Of a stretch of 56,417 nucleotides of DNA, positions 20,553 through 30,633 are shown piece by piece. Location: NCBI RefSeq assembly GCF_020075705.1, contig NZ_JAIQUM010000033.1, forward strand, positions 1 through 56,417, read 5' to 3'. The position numbers and the translations under genes are program-made. The stretch is from Metabacillus rhizolycopersici. GTDB lineage: Bacteria; Bacillota; Bacilli; Bacillales; Bacillaceae. Position 1 is the first letter of the stretch. Each line of letters opens with the position of its first letter. A model generated the notes under the pieces. It had not been told where the DNA came from and made no database searches. It was given only the letters and a program-made list of their open reading frames with translations.

Positions 20553-21146
20553 ATGAAAATGTTTCAATATATTTTAGGACAAAAGCCAGTTTTAATTATG
20601 ATGTTTTTAATTAATTTTTTCGGAACAATTTATGGGTATTATTGGTACAGATATCAATTGTCTGAAACACCAGCTCACTTTCTTATATTTGTCCCAGACA
20701 GCCCCACTGCAAGCTTATTCTTTTTAATCGTATTACTAGCGTTTTTGATCCGTAAAAATTTTCCACTTATTGAAGCGTTAGCGATTGTTACATTGTTTAA
20801 GTATGGTATCTGGGCTGTAATTATGAATATCCTCGTATTAGTTGTTAATGGTAGTTTACCTTGGGAGAGTTATATGCTAATTGCTTCCCATCTTGGGATG
20901 GCCATTCAAGGGCTTCTGTATGCTCCTTATTATCGTTTTAAGGCTTGGCATTTACTAATTGCTGCTGTATGGACTTTACATAATGACTTTATTGACTACA
21001 TCTTTGGAATAATGCCACGATATAGTGTATTAATGGATTATATCAATCAAATAGGTTATTTCACATTTTGGCTAAGCATAATTTCATTATTAATCGCTTA
21101 TGCCTTGGTTATAAATAAACGTGCATCTAAATTGAATTTACCTTAA
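20553..21146 (+). CDS. ypjA: DUF1405 integral membrane protein YpjA
   Basis: The 197-residue protein has about six hydrophobic segments and the family features GTIYGYYWY and NDFIDYIFG. The ATG at 20553 is chosen because it gives the N-terminus (MKMFQYILGQKPVL) expected from B. subtilis YpjA and is preceded by TTGGTGAGTGA; an upstream ATG at 20532 lacks a ribosome-binding site. The function of the family is unknown. Confidence 0.88.
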   Translation: MKMFQYILGQKPVLIMMFLINFFGTIYGYYWYRYQLSETPAHFLIFVPDSPTASLFFLIVLLAFLIRKNFPLIEALAIVTLFKYGIWAVIMNILVLVVNGSLPWESYMLIASHLGMAIQGLLYAPYYRFKAWHLLIAAVWTLHNDFIDYIFGIMPRYSVLMDYINQIGYFTFWLSIISLLIAYALVINKRASKLNLP

Positions 21147-21192
21147 GTTTAGCTCGAATAGGCTAGACTTTTTATTTGTTTCGGAAACAATT

Positions 21193-21296
21193 AAATTCTT
21201 GTACTGTGGATAAGAGCACGACATCCAGCGCCTAGCCCCTCGAGGTCAAAAGCGTCTTATGCTTGTCGGGGCTGATCAAGGCGCTTCCGCTTTTGT
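21193..21296. repeat. Dispersed repeat family 1, copy R2 (short form)
   Basis: The minimal copy holds the left module (GTACTGTGGATAAG, ACATCCAGCGCC) and right module (GGGGCTGATCAAGGCGCTT), without the nested hairpin. AGCGCCTAGCCCC pairs with GGGGCTGATCAAGGCGCT apart from a GATCA bulge. It sits between ypjA and ypjB, inside the ypjB leader. Confidence 0.85.
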
Positions 21297-21378
21297 ACTT
21301 CAAAAATCATTAAATCTTTTGGTCTATCCTTGTCCATCTCTACATAGTTTTTTAGTAGATGTTATAGGGGGGACAAGA

Positions 21379-22170
21379 ATGAAGAAATGGATGGTCGCAC
21401 TCATTATTGGTATGTTGCTGATTCATATAAAACCAGCAATTGCAGAAGAAGTCTATGACTGGGAATCGTTAAATAAGATTTCTGACTCAGCGTTACAACT
21501 AGCAAAGCAAGAACGCTTTAGCGAGTCTGCCCAATTACTCAAATATTTCGCAGTTAAATTTGAGGAAATTCCTATTGATAGAGAGTTTATCTCCTTAGAT
21601 CAATTTAGAACGATTACGAGTACGCACAAAAATGCGCTAGATGTAATACAAAAAGAGAATATAACTACGGATGAAAAAGTTCGATCTTTAACTAAGTTCC
21701 GTCTTGTTGTTGATGCAATGGTATCGGAGTATCAACCGTTATGGGGATCAATGGAATCTTCGATTATGGAAACTTTTTCGCAAATGAAGAGTGATGTTGA
21801 GGAAGGTGATAATCAATCCTTTCAACATGATTGGAACCAATTTTTAGCTCTTTATGAAGTAATTTATCCTAGTATACAAGTAGATTTAGAAAGTCAGCAG
21901 ATTAAACGAATGGATGATCATATTTCAGTTGTCGAGGATCGTTTGTTTCAAGTGATTCCTGAAATAAATCGTGTGAAACAATTAGCGGTGATGGAAGAAG
22001 ATTTAAAGGCACTTTTTGCGAGGGTAAAGGACGATGAAGCAGATCCTTCTTTATTATGGGTAATGATATCAACAGGAAGTATTATTTTATTATCACTTTC
22101 ATACGTCGGATGGAGAAAGTACAGTGGCGAAAAGGAAAAAGTAGCGAAAAGAGAAATAAATAAGGAATGA
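21379..22170 (+). CDS. ypjB: Sporulation protein YpjB
   Basis: The 263-residue membrane protein has an N-terminal signal peptide (residues 1-22, ending PAIAEE), a long helical extracytoplasmic domain and a C-terminal transmembrane helix (WVMISTGSIILLSLSYVGW) with a short basic tail. It matches the YpjB sporulation family by architecture and position. The ATG at 21379 follows AGGGGGGAC; the open frame extends upstream to 21259 only because it reads through repeat R2. Confidence 0.85.
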   Translation: MKKWMVALIIGMLLIHIKPAIAEEVYDWESLNKISDSALQLAKQERFSESAQLLKYFAVKFEEIPIDREFISLDQFRTITSTHKNALDVIQKENITTDEKVRSLTKFRLVVDAMVSEYQPLWGSMESSIMETFSQMKSDVEEGDNQSFQHDWNQFLALYEVIYPSIQVDLESQQIKRMDDHISVVEDRLFQVIPEINRVKQLAVMEEDLKALFARVKDDEADPSLLWVMISTGSIILLSLSYVGWRKYSGEKEKVAKREINKE

Positions 22171-22316
22171 TATTAAGGTCAATTAAGTTACCCTGCTGCT
22201 TTCAAAACTGCTTGTCAGAAAAATAGAGACATCTTCATTGTATATACTAGTAAAGCGTGAGATTAACTAGGTGAACTTTTTTATAACATCAGAATTTATA
22301 GGTTTTGGCTTCGGGA

Positions 22317-22441
22317 ATTGTCCAGCGCAAGCGTCCGACCTCTCTTGGGTCTACAGCCACTCAGGAATTGAAGGAAAAGAATACCTTCAATTCCTGAGTG
22401 GCTTATTCGCCCGAGGCTGAACAAAGGCGCTTGCACTTTTC
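22317..22441. repeat. Dispersed repeat family 1, copy R3 (left-truncated)
   Basis: This copy lacks the GTACTGTGGATAAG part but keeps TCCAGCGCAAGCGTCCG, CTCTTGGGTCTACAGCCAC, a nested hairpin (arms CAGGAATTGAAGG and CCTTCAATTCCTG) and AAAGGCGCTTGCACTTTT. It lies between the convergent ends of ypjB and the YitT-family gene and could serve as a bidirectional terminator. Confidence 0.82.
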
Positions 22442-22463
22442 TTATAACGAATCATCAAGTGAT

Positions 22464-23336
22464 TTACCGTTGGATAGGCTCTTTATTTTCGTCTAATGTA
22501 AAGCCCTCACCTAAAACATCATGTACATCGCTTACAGATACAAAAGCATAAGGGTCAACAGATGTAATAACATTTTTTAACCTTACAATCTCATTTTTCC
22601 CAACTACACAATACAAAACATTGCGATCCTCTTTCGTAAATGAACCCTGTCCTTTTAATATTGTCACTCCCCGATCCATTTCTTTCATAATTCTTTCGGA
22701 AATTGCCTCTGGTCGGTTCGAAATAATCATCGCACCTTTTGCAGCATACGCACCTTCCTGCATAAAATCAATAACTCGTGCGCCTACAAATACGGCGACA
22801 AGTGTATACATTGCTTCTTTGTATGATAAGTATGTAATCAAGGACAATGTAATGACACATAGATCAAATATAAACATTGTCTTTCCCATACTCCAGCCCA
22901 AATACTTATTTGCAAGTCTTGCGATAATATCGACTCCACCAGTTGTTCCACCATAACGAAAAATCATTCCTAAGCCAATTCCAAGTGAAACCCCTGCAAA
23001 AAGAGCCGCGAGTGTTAAATCATCATTTAAAGGCATATGAATTTGATACCTCTGAAAAATCCATAAGAAGAGTGACAAACTAATCGTTCCTATCAGAGTG
23101 TATAAAAAAGAAGTCCTGCCTAAAATACGCCAGCCAATAATAAATAATGGTATATTTAATAATAAGTTAGATATAGATGGGTCAAAATGAAAGAGGAAAT
23201 AAAGCATAAGGGTAATACCAGTAAATCCACCTTCAGCTAAATTATTTTGCATATTAAAATGGACCAGACCAAAACCAAAAATGCCAGACCCAATTAAAAT
23301 AAAAAATATATTTTTAAAACGAAGTTCTTCTACCAT
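22464..23336 (-). CDS. ypjC: YitT-family membrane protein (YpjC)
   Basis: The 290-residue protein of the YitT/DUF161-DUF2179 family has about five to six transmembrane helices in the N-terminal two thirds (for example IFFILIGSGIFGFGL and GGTTGGVDIIARL) and a soluble C-terminal DUF2179-type domain (RGVTILKGQGSFT, then VLYCVVGKNEI). GGGGGT upstream supports the start at 23336 rather than 23357. It is the only reverse-strand gene between qcrA and ponA. The symbol rests on position. The function of the family is unknown. Confidence 0.8.
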   Translation of the reverse strand: MVEELRFKNIFFILIGSGIFGFGLVHFNMQNNLAEGGFTGITLMLYFLFHFDPSISNLLLNIPLFIIGWRILGRTSFLYTLIGTISLSLFLWIFQRYQIHMPLNDDLTLAALFAGVSLGIGLGMIFRYGGTTGGVDIIARLANKYLGWSMGKTMFIFDLCVITLSLITYLSYKEAMYTLVAVFVGARVIDFMQEGAYAAKGAMIISNRPEAISERIMKEMDRGVTILKGQGSFTKEDRNVLYCVVGKNEIVRLKNVITSVDPYAFVSVSDVHDVLGEGFTLDENKEPIQR

Positions 23337-23484
23337 TTGATACCCCCAACAATTCATTTATAGCTTAAAATAGTATAGTTGATAGAATGTCAAGGTGCAA
23401 ATTTCGAAAAAATAATGTCAAAATAATTGTAAAAATTAATAGGATTAGCTAACATTGAATAGAAAAGCGGACGAGGTGATTTCT

Positions 23485-23811
23485 ATGGAACAAAAGAAGA
23501 TGAAAGACCTTCAAAAAGAAGTTGATCAATACATAAGTGGGTTTAAAGAAGGATATTTCTCTCCATTGGCTATGATGGCTAGGATAACGGAAGAAGTGGG
23601 AGAGTTAGCGAGAGAAATCAATCATTATTACGGTGAAAAACCGAAAAAGGCTTCTGAAAAAGAAAAGGAAATAGAAGAAGAGCTTGGCGATGTCTTATTT
23701 GTTCTCATATGTCTCGCTAATTCGTTAGACATAGACTTAGAACAAGCTCATGATCTTGTCATGAAGAAGTTTAAAACAAGAGACAAAGATCGTTGGACTA
23801 AAATTGATTAG
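23485..23811 (+). CDS. ypjD: MazG-type nucleotide pyrophosphohydrolase YpjD
   Basis: The 108-residue all-alpha NTP pyrophosphatase has the EEVGEL motif at about 38-43 and EEELGDVLF at about 65-73, which coordinate magnesium. It probably hydrolyses non-canonical nucleoside triphosphates. GAGGTGAT precedes the ATG at 23485. It heads the ypjD-dapB-mgsA-bshB1-bshA-cca-birA run seen in B. subtilis. Confidence 0.9.
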   Translation: MEQKKMKDLQKEVDQYISGFKEGYFSPLAMMARITEEVGELAREINHYYGEKPKKASEKEKEIEEELGDVLFVLICLANSLDIDLEQAHDLVMKKFKTRDKDRWTKID

Positions 23812-23817
23812 AAAAGT

Positions 23818-23860
23818 AGTGCGCTTCGTCAGCCAAGTGTAATATTAGGCGCAGCGCACT
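23818..23860. other. GC-rich hairpin between ypjD and dapB
   Basis: Arms AGTGCGCT/AGCGCACT with a loop of 27 nt and no T run. It is probably not a terminator; an RNA-processing or translation-modulating structure ahead of dapB is possible. Confidence 0.35.
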
Positions 23861-23892
23861 AATTTGATAATAGATAAATAAAGGAGAATTGG

Positions 23893-24693
23893 ATGATGGA
23901 AGAGATTAAAATTGTCATTGCAGGTGCCCGAGGTAGAATGGGTAGTGAAGCTGTAAAACTCGTCGGAGATACGGCGCATTTTTCACTAGTAGCTGTTGTG
24001 GACCATAAGCATGAAGGGAAAAGTCTAAAGGAACTTGAAGGCTTTGACGTTGATGTACCTATTTATACCGATATTGAAAAATGTTTTGTTGAAACAAAGC
24101 CAGACGTACTAATTGATTTAACTACGCCGGAAATTGGTAAAATACATACGAAGAAGGCGTTGTTAAATGGAGTCAGACCTGTAGTTGGAACAACGGGATT
24201 TTCTGAAGAAGATTTAAAAGAGCTTCAACAATTAACAGAAGAAAAAGGAATTGGCGCTATAATAGCTCCTAACTTTGCTCTTGGAGCTATTTTGATGATG
24301 AAATTCTCTCAGATGGCAGCAAGGTACTTTCAGGATGTCGAAATTATTGAACAACATCATGATCAGAAACTAGATGCTCCATCTGGTACGGGATTAAAAA
24401 CCGCAGAAATGATAGCTACTGTTAGAGATGAAAAACAACAAGGTCATCCAAATGAAAAAGAGCTACTTACAGGAGCACGGGGAGCTAATTATAACGGAAT
24501 TCGCCTACACAGTGTCCGTCTTCCAGGTTTAATTGCTCATCAAGAAGTATTGTTTGGTGGTGATGGACAAACATTAAAAATTCGCCATGATTCCTATAAT
24601 CGTGCTTCGTTTATGTCAGGAGTTAAGCTGGCAGTTGAAAATGTGATGAAAGTTGATTTATTAGTATATGGATTAGAAAATATTCTTGAATAA
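23893..24693 (+). CDS. dapB: 4-hydroxy-tetrahydrodipicolinate reductase
   Basis: NAD(P)H-dependent reductase of the lysine/diaminopimelate pathway, which also feeds dipicolinate for spores. The 266-residue protein has the Rossmann loop [31 protein letters not shown], the catalytic [15 protein letters not shown] and a C-terminal [14 protein letters not shown] block. AAGGAGAATTGG precedes two tandem ATG codons (23893, 23896). Confidence 0.96.
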   Translation: MMEEIKIVIAGARGRMGSEAVKLVGDTAHFSLVAVVDHKHEGKSLKELEGFDVDVPIYTDIEKCFVETKPDVLIDLTTPEIGKIHTKKALLNGVRPVVGTTGFSEEDLKELQQLTEEKGIGAIIAPNFALGAILMMKFSQMAARYFQDVEIIEQHHDQKLDAPSGTGLKTAEMIATVRDEKQQGHPNEKELLTGARGANYNGIRLHSVRLPGLIAHQEVLFGGDGQTLKIRHDSYNRASFMSGVKLAVENVMKVDLLVYGLENILE

Positions 24694-24706
24694 AGGGGAT
24701 TGAAAA

Positions 24707-25114
24707 ATGAAAATAGCTTTAATCGCACATGATAAGAAGAAATCAGATCTTGTTCAGTTTGTAATGGCATATTTGCCAATATTCGAAGATCATCAACTTT
24801 ATGCAACAGGAACAACAGGGTTACGAATTCAAGAGGCAAGCGGCTTAGCCGTTCATCGTTTTCAATCAGGTCCACTTGGCGGAGACCAAGAAATTGGAGC
24901 ATTGATTGCAAAGAATGATATGGATATGGTTATTTTCTTCAGAGATCCATTAACTGCTCAACCTCATGAGCCTGATATTACAGCTCTAATTCGTCTTTGT
25001 GACGTATATTCCATTCCACTTGCAACAAATATGGGTACAGCTGAAATACTAGTACGTGGTCTTGAGCGCGGTGATTTAAATTGGAGAAACGTAATTAAAT
25101 CGTCAAACGAATAA
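24707..25114 (+). CDS. mgsA: Methylglyoxal synthase
   Basis: Eliminates phosphate from dihydroxyacetone phosphate to give methylglyoxal, an overflow route when phosphate is scarce. The 135-residue protein carries [19 protein letters not shown] at about 36-40, [10 protein letters not shown] and the catalytic-aspartate region [15 protein letters not shown]. It follows dapB after 13 bases with AAGGGGATTG as ribosome-binding site. Confidence 0.95.
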   Translation: MKIALIAHDKKKSDLVQFVMAYLPIFEDHQLYATGTTGLRIQEASGLAVHRFQSGPLGGDQEIGALIAKNDMDMVIFFRDPLTAQPHEPDITALIRLCDVYSIPLATNMGTAEILVRGLERGDLNWRNVIKSSNE

Positions 25115-25179
25115 GTATTTTTGTGAAAAAATATACGTAGTATAGACCATATTTTCACTTTAACAACAAGGAGATACTA

Positions 25180-25893
25180 ATGAGTCATACACTAGATATT
25201 CTTGCAATTGGAGCTCATCCTGATGATGTCGAAATCGGGATGGGGGGAACGATTGCAAATTATACAAATAAAGGGTTTAAAATTGGGATTTGTGATTTAA
25301 CAATGGCCGAGCTTTCCTCTAACGGTACGATAGCTATTCGACAAGATGAGGCTAAACTTGCAGGAGAGATTTTAGGCATCACGAAAAGAATTCAATTGTC
25401 ATTACCAGATCGTGGATTATACATAACAGAATCTGCAATTCATTCAATTGTTACGGTCATCAGAAAATATCGTCCAAAAATTGTATTTGTACCATACTTT
25501 GAAGATCGCCATCCAGATCATGGTCAATGTTCAAGACTAGTTGAAGAAGCGGTTTTTTCAGCTGGTATTCGAAAATATAAGGATGAATTAGACCAACCAT
25601 CCCACAAAGTTCAGACGATTTATTATTATATGATCAACGGGTTTCACAAACCAGATTTCGTCATTGATATTTCAGATACGATTGATAAAAAATTAGAAAG
25701 CCTTCGTGCTTATGTAAGTCAGTTTGAAAAAACAGAGGCTTCAACGAATACTCCACTAACAAACGGTTACATTGAATCAGTTGAGAACAGAGAGAGGCTA
25801 TTTGGAAATGAGGTTGGAGTCAGTTATGCTGAAGGCTTTAAAACGAAAAAACCAATTTTACTTTCAAACGATTTATTAGGTGAAAGAAGATGA
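25180..25893 (+). CDS. bshB1: Bacillithiol biosynthesis deacetylase BshB1
   Basis: Zinc-dependent LmbE-type deacetylase that removes acetyl from GlcNAc-malate, the second bacillithiol step. The 237-residue protein has the metal motifs GAHPDDVE at 11-18 and HPDHGQ at about 110-115. Its 3' end overlaps bshA by four bases (ATGA), so the two bacillithiol enzymes are coupled. AAGGAGATACTA precedes the ATG. Confidence 0.94.
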   Translation: MSHTLDILAIGAHPDDVEIGMGGTIANYTNKGFKIGICDLTMAELSSNGTIAIRQDEAKLAGEILGITKRIQLSLPDRGLYITESAIHSIVTVIRKYRPKIVFVPYFEDRHPDHGQCSRLVEEAVFSAGIRKYKDELDQPSHKVQTIYYYMINGFHKPDFVIDISDTIDKKLESLRAYVSQFEKTEASTNTPLTNGYIESVENRERLFGNEVGVSYAEGFKTKKPILLSNDLLGERR

Positions 25894-27023
25894 AACGAAA
25901 ATTAAAAATTGGCATAACTTGTTATCCTTCTGTAGGAGGATCTGGAGTTGTAGCTACCGAACTGGGAAAGCAACTTGCAGAGCGAGGACATGAAATCCAT
26001 TTTATTACATCAAGTTTACCATTTCGATTGAATAAGGTATATTGTAATATTACTTTCCATGAGGTTGAAGTGAATCAATATTCAGTCTTTAAATATCCAC
26101 CATATGATCTGGCTTTGGCTAGTAAAATGGCAGAGGTTGCAAAAAGAGAGAAATTGGACTTATTACATGTACATTATGCAATTCCGCATGCAATTTGTGC
26201 TTTTTTAGCTAAGCAAATGGTTGGGGATGATCTTAAAATTGTCACCACTCTTCATGGAACGGATATTACTGTACTTGGGTATGATCAATCGCTATCAGAA
26301 TTGATTCGCTTTGGAATTGAATCCTCAGATGTCGTGACAGCTGTTTCAGATTCATTAGTAAAGCAAACATATGAACTAATTCAACCAAAAAAAGAAATCG
26401 AAACTGTATATAATTTTATCGATGATCGAGTTTATAATAAAAAAGATGCATCTCACCTTAAAAAGCAATATGGCATTCATGAAGATGAAAAAGTTGTCAT
26501 TCATGTTTCTAATTTTCGAAAAGTAAAACGTGTTCAAGATGTAGTTTATTCCTTTCAATTGATTCAAAAAGAAGTAAAAGCAAAGTTATTGCTTGTAGGC
26601 GATGGCCCTGAAATGACCTATATAAGTAATCTTGTTGGTGAATTAGGCCTTACCGATAAGGTTCTTTTTCTTGGAAAACAGGAAAATTTAGAAGAACTGT
26701 ATTCATTAAGTGATGTCATGCTTTTGCTTTCGGAAAAAGAAAGCTTTGGTTTAGTTTTATTAGAAGCAATGGCATGTGGTGTTCCATGTATTGGAACAAA
26801 TACTGGTGGGATTCCAGAAGTGATTTACGAAGGTGAAACAGGTTATCTATGCGAGGTTGGAGATATTAAGTCAATCGCTAATCGTGCCGTTGAGTTATTA
26901 TCAAATGATTTATTGCATCAAAATATGTCTGAAAATGCGATATTTACTGCTAAAGATGCATTTCATTCTGAAAAAATCGTTACACAATATGAGTCAATTT
27001 ATTATGACTTGATAACGAAATGA
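25890..27023 (+). CDS. bshA: N-acetyl-alpha-D-glucosaminyl L-malate synthase BshA
   Basis: Family 4 retaining glycosyltransferase that joins UDP-GlcNAc to L-malate, the first bacillithiol step. The 377-residue protein has the two-Rossmann GT-B layout, with [16 protein letters not shown] at the N-terminus, [20 protein letters not shown], and the C-terminal donor-binding [18 protein letters not shown]. BshC is not encoded nearby. Confidence 0.95.
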   Translation: MKRKLKIGITCYPSVGGSGVVATELGKQLAERGHEIHFITSSLPFRLNKVYCNITFHEVEVNQYSVFKYPPYDLALASKMAEVAKREKLDLLHVHYAIPHAICAFLAKQMVGDDLKIVTTLHGTDITVLGYDQSLSELIRFGIESSDVVTAVSDSLVKQTYELIQPKKEIETVYNFIDDRVYNKKDASHLKKQYGIHEDEKVVIHVSNFRKVKRVQDVVYSFQLIQKEVKAKLLLVGDGPEMTYISNLVGELGLTDKVLFLGKQENLEELYSLSDVMLLLSEKESFGLVLLEAMACGVPCIGTNTGGIPEVIYEGETGYLCEVGDIKSIANRAVELLSNDLLHQNMSENAIFTAKDAFHSEKIVTQYESIYYDLITK

Positions 27024-27202
27024 AAATAAGTTCAAAATGAAACAATTTATTTCGAAGGAAAACCGCATTAAAATGTCGGTGAGGCAGACACAGGCATTTT
27101 ACATGTAGTGAATCAATATTTTGACTAATGAAAACAGGATACCTGTTTTGATAATGTAGCATAGTTCATTACCACTTTCCTTCATACATAAGGAGTAAAA
27201 CG

Positions 27203-28417
27203 ATGGAACGCTTGTTTCTTGAAGCAAAACCGATAGTAGAAAAACTACATATGGCTGGTTATGAAGCTTTTTACGTTGGGGGTGCTGTTCGGGATCACCT
27301 TTTGAAAAGAGTGATCGGTGATGTTGATATAGCTACCTCTGCAAAGCCTGATGAAGTACAATCTTTGTTTGATCATACGATTGATGTTGGGGCAGAGCAT
27401 GGTACCATTATTGTATTGCATAAAAATACGCCCTATGAAGTAACAACTTTTCGGACGGAATCAGAATATGTGGATTTCCGTCACCCTAAAAATGTTTCAT
27501 ACATTACATCTTTGAAAGAGGATTTAAGGCGTAGAGATTTTACAATTAATGCAATGGCAATGGATATAGACGGGATGATTCAAGACTTTTTTAATGGTGA
27601 AGCCCATTTGAAGGAGAAACTTATTCAAACGGTTGGGTCACCATCAGAAAGATTTACAGAAGATGCCTTAAGAATGTTAAGGGCCGTTCGATTTGTTAGT
27701 CAATTGCAATTTACACTGTGCCCTCTAACGAAAGCAGCTATTAAAGAGCATGTTCATCTATTAAGTGCTATTTCGGTTGAGCGAAAAACGATGGAGATTG
27801 AGAAGCTATTAAAAGGTATAAATCAAAAATGTGCCTTAGAAATCATAATCGAAACGAATATAAATCAATACTTACCAGGATTAGAAACGAAACAACAAGA
27901 GATAAAGAGAGTATCTACATATGATCTGCAATTACTAACAACAAATGAAGAACTTTGGACGTTATTTACATACTGTATCGCTCCATCGTCCATTTCCACT
28001 TTTCTAAGAAAATGGAAATTATCCACTAAAATAATTAAGGCTGTTGAAAAAAATATTCGATACCTTACAATATTGAACGAGGGGCAATGGTCTGACTTAT
28101 TATTATATGAAGCAGGATATGAAACAGCTGTTTCAGTTGAATGGATTCATTCAGTCATGACAAACCCATCATTAGTGGAATCAAATAGTAGGAATATAAA
28201 GAAGTTAATTAAGCAGCTTCCAATTAAAAGTAGGGATCAGCTTGCGATAACAGGTCATGACGTGATTCGCTGCTTGAATAAAGAACCAGGGCCTTGGGTA
28301 TCAAAAGCTATTACCGAAATCGAGAAAGCCGTCGTAATGAATGAATTAGAAAATAATAAATCTGCAATAAAGGAGTGGCTAATGAGATGCAAACAGGAAT
28401 TCGAGCAAAATTATTAG
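27203..28417 (+). CDS. cca: CCA tRNA nucleotidyltransferase
   Basis: Adds or repairs the 3' CCA of tRNA. The 404-residue class II nucleotidyltransferase has FYVGGAVRDHLL and GDVDIAT near the N-terminus, the RRDFTINAMA motif and the EDALRMLRAVRF neck segment. AAGGAGTAAAACG precedes the ATG. The 3' end overlaps birA. The 180-base spacer after bshA shows no gene. Confidence 0.95.
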   Translation: MERLFLEAKPIVEKLHMAGYEAFYVGGAVRDHLLKRVIGDVDIATSAKPDEVQSLFDHTIDVGAEHGTIIVLHKNTPYEVTTFRTESEYVDFRHPKNVSYITSLKEDLRRRDFTINAMAMDIDGMIQDFFNGEAHLKEKLIQTVGSPSERFTEDALRMLRAVRFVSQLQFTLCPLTKAAIKEHVHLLSAISVERKTMEIEKLLKGINQKCALEIIIETNINQYLPGLETKQQEIKRVSTYDLQLLTTNEELWTLFTYCIAPSSISTFLRKWKLSTKIIKAVEKNIRYLTILNEGQWSDLLLYEAGYETAVSVEWIHSVMTNPSLVESNSRNIKKLIKQLPIKSRDQLAITGHDVIRCLNKEPGPWVSKAITEIEKAVVMNELENNKSAIKEWLMRCKQEFEQNY

Positions 28418-29367
28418 AAGCCTTCTCAAAAGCAGATGGAGAATTTTTATCAGGTCAAAAAATTAGTGACTATATTGGTTGCTCAAGAACGGCCGTATGG
28501 AAACATATGGAGGAACTTAGAAAAGAAGGTTATGAGCTAGAGGCTGTTCGAAGATTAGGATATCGGATTACGAAAAAGCCAGATAAAATAAGCAGTAATG
28601 AAATCCAGCTCGGACTAAAAACAACGATGATGGGACGTCATATTCACTTTGAAGAAATTGTTTCCTCTACACAGAAGATTGCGCGAAATCTAGCAAATGA
28701 AGGTGTAGAAGAAGGGACAATCGTTGTCGCTGATCAACAAACGAATGGAAAAGGGAGAATGGCTCGAGTATGGTATTCTCCTAAAGGAACTGGGATTTGG
28801 ATGAGTATGATCATTCGTCCGAATCTCCCAGTAAACCAAACACCACAACTAACCCTCCTTACTGCGGTTGCGATTGTACAAGCTATCGAAGAGTTAACAC
28901 CACTAAAGCCAGAAATAAAATGGCCGAACGATATAATGTTAAATGGAAAAAAACTGGTCGGTATACTAACGGAATTACAGGCTGAGGCTGACCAAGTACA
29001 TTCGGTCATTATTGGTACTGGGATTAATGTTAATCAGAAAATAGACGATTTTCCTGAAGAGTTGCAAAGTATTGCAACTTCGATCTTTATTGAAACAGGG
29101 ACTGTGTGGGAGAGAGCACAATTTATTCAAATGATTTTGCTGAAATTTGAAGGGCTTTATTCGTTATTTTTGACTCAAGGTTTTAAGCCGATTAAGCTTC
29201 TCTGGGAAAGTTATGCCATTAGTTTAAATAAAAAAATTATTGCTAGAACACTGAGCGGGACGATTGTAGGAAAAGCAATTGGGATAGATGACGACGGTGT
29301 TCTATTAATTGAAACGAACAATCGAGTGATTGAACGAATCTATTCAGCTGATATTGATTTTCAATAA
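28387..29367 (+). CDS. birA: Biotin-protein ligase / biotin operon repressor
   Basis: Attaches biotin to carboxylase subunits and, as the biotinyl-AMP holo-form, represses biotin genes. The 326-residue protein has an N-terminal winged helix (SGQKISDYIGCSRTAVWKH) and the ligase domain with NGKGRMARVW and KWPNDIMLNGKKLVG, then a C-terminal SH3-like domain. The ATG at 28387 follows AGGAGTG at a slightly long spacing; GTG at 28375 lies within that Shine-Dalgarno sequence and is less likely. Confidence 0.94.
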   Translation: MQTGIRAKLLEAFSKADGEFLSGQKISDYIGCSRTAVWKHMEELRKEGYELEAVRRLGYRITKKPDKISSNEIQLGLKTTMMGRHIHFEEIVSSTQKIARNLANEGVEEGTIVVADQQTNGKGRMARVWYSPKGTGIWMSMIIRPNLPVNQTPQLTLLTAVAIVQAIEELTPLKPEIKWPNDIMLNGKKLVGILTELQAEADQVHSVIIGTGINVNQKIDDFPEELQSIATSIFIETGTVWERAQFIQMILLKFEGLYSLFLTQGFKPIKLLWESYAISLNKKIIARTLSGTIVGKAIGIDDDGVLLIETNNRVIERIYSADIDFQ

Positions 29368-29583
29368 TGAAAAATGATGGTAATCTGGCGAATTTTTTGC
29401 TATAGTTTCACTAGGGTAGTATCTTATTGAACTACACCTTAAGTTGTAATAGTTAATGAAGCATTTTACTTTTGACAAACATAAAAGTTCATATGCTTAA
29501 CGAAATTAATTGAAATTATATTCTGCCTTGATCCAAAAGGGACTAGGACAGAGGGATGAAACCGTTTTTTTAGTATGCCTTTA

Positions 29584-29619
29584 AATCCTTCTTTCTCTGT
29601 CGAAAGAAGGATTTTTTAC
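29584..29619 (+). terminator. Terminator in the birA-panB spacer
   Basis: A perfect 12-bp stem (AATCCTTCTTTC/GAAAGAAGGATT) with loop TCTGTC runs into six T residues. It lies 217 bases after birA. The rest of the 426-base spacer holds a small TGGTTC/GAACCA hairpin near 29693 but no gene and no recognised riboswitch. Confidence 0.85.
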
Positions 29620-29793
29620 GTTAAATAAATGAAAAATCTGATGACGGTCATTTCCTCCCTCTCCTTAAACGAAACGAGCAAGGACAAAAAAATGGTTCAA
29701 AAGTAACGAACCAATTGCTCTAAAAAACGGAGCGAAAAGTGTAGAAGAAGGATCTTCTCCATCGTGCTCATTAAACTATTAGGAGTGAAACAT

Positions 29794-30633
29794 ATGAAGA
29801 CGAGAATGGATTTTATGAGGATGAAACAAAAAGGTGAACCGATTTCAATGGTAACGGCATATGATTATCCCAGTGCAATCCAAGCTGAACAAGCTGGCAT
29901 TGATATGATCCTTGTTGGCGATTCACTTGGGATGGTTGTACTTGGTTATGATTCTACAATCCCTGTCACAATGGATGATATGCTTCATCATACAAAGGCC
30001 GTAAAGCGCGGTGCCAAAAATACATTTGTTGTAACAGATATGCCATTTATGTCATATCACCTGTCAAAAGTGGATTCTCTGAAAAATGCGGCCCGACTTA
30101 TGCAAGAAGGTGGAGCAGATGCGGTAAAGGTTGAGGGTGCTGATGGTGTAACAGAAATAATTACAGCGCTTACTCATGGAGGGATTCCAGTCATTTCTCA
30201 CCTTGGCTTAACTCCACAATCTGTTCATGTGTTAGGAGGATATAAAGTCCAAGGAAAGGATGCAGAAGCAGCCCGAAAATTAATCGAAGATGCAAAGAAA
30301 TGTCAAGATGCTGGTGCGATTGCAATTGTATTAGAATGTGTTCCACAGCAATTGGCAGAAGAGATAAGCAATCAGTTAGTAATACCGACAATTGGTATAG
30401 GTGCAGGTAGACAAACTGATGGTCAGGTTTTGGTTTACCATGATTTGATTGGGTATGGATCTGGGCATGTTGCAAAATTCGTTAAGCAATATGCGTCTGT
30501 AGCGGAAACAGCTGAAACAGCAATTAGGCAATACAATCTTGATGTCAAAAACAGAGATTTCCCCGAAGAGAAGCATTCCTTTAATATGAAGGAAGAAGAG
30601 CTCCATAGTCTTTATGGTGGGGTGAAAAAATGA
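29794..30633 (+). CDS. panB: 3-methyl-2-oxobutanoate hydroxymethyltransferase
   Basis: Makes ketopantoate from alpha-ketoisovalerate and methylenetetrahydrofolate, the first pantothenate step. The 279-residue TIM barrel shows [25 protein letters not shown], a KVEGAD segment and the [14 protein letters not shown] block. AGGAGTGAAA supports ATG 29794 over an in-frame upstream extension. It overlaps panC by four bases. Confidence 0.96.
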   Translation: MKTRMDFMRMKQKGEPISMVTAYDYPSAIQAEQAGIDMILVGDSLGMVVLGYDSTIPVTMDDMLHHTKAVKRGAKNTFVVTDMPFMSYHLSKVDSLKNAARLMQEGGADAVKVEGADGVTEIITALTHGGIPVISHLGLTPQSVHVLGGYKVQGKDAEAARKLIEDAKKCQDAGAIAIVLECVPQQLAEEISNQLVIPTIGIGAGRQTDGQVLVYHDLIGYGSGHVAKFVKQYASVAETAETAIRQYNLDVKNRDFPEEKHSFNMKEEELHSLYGGVKK

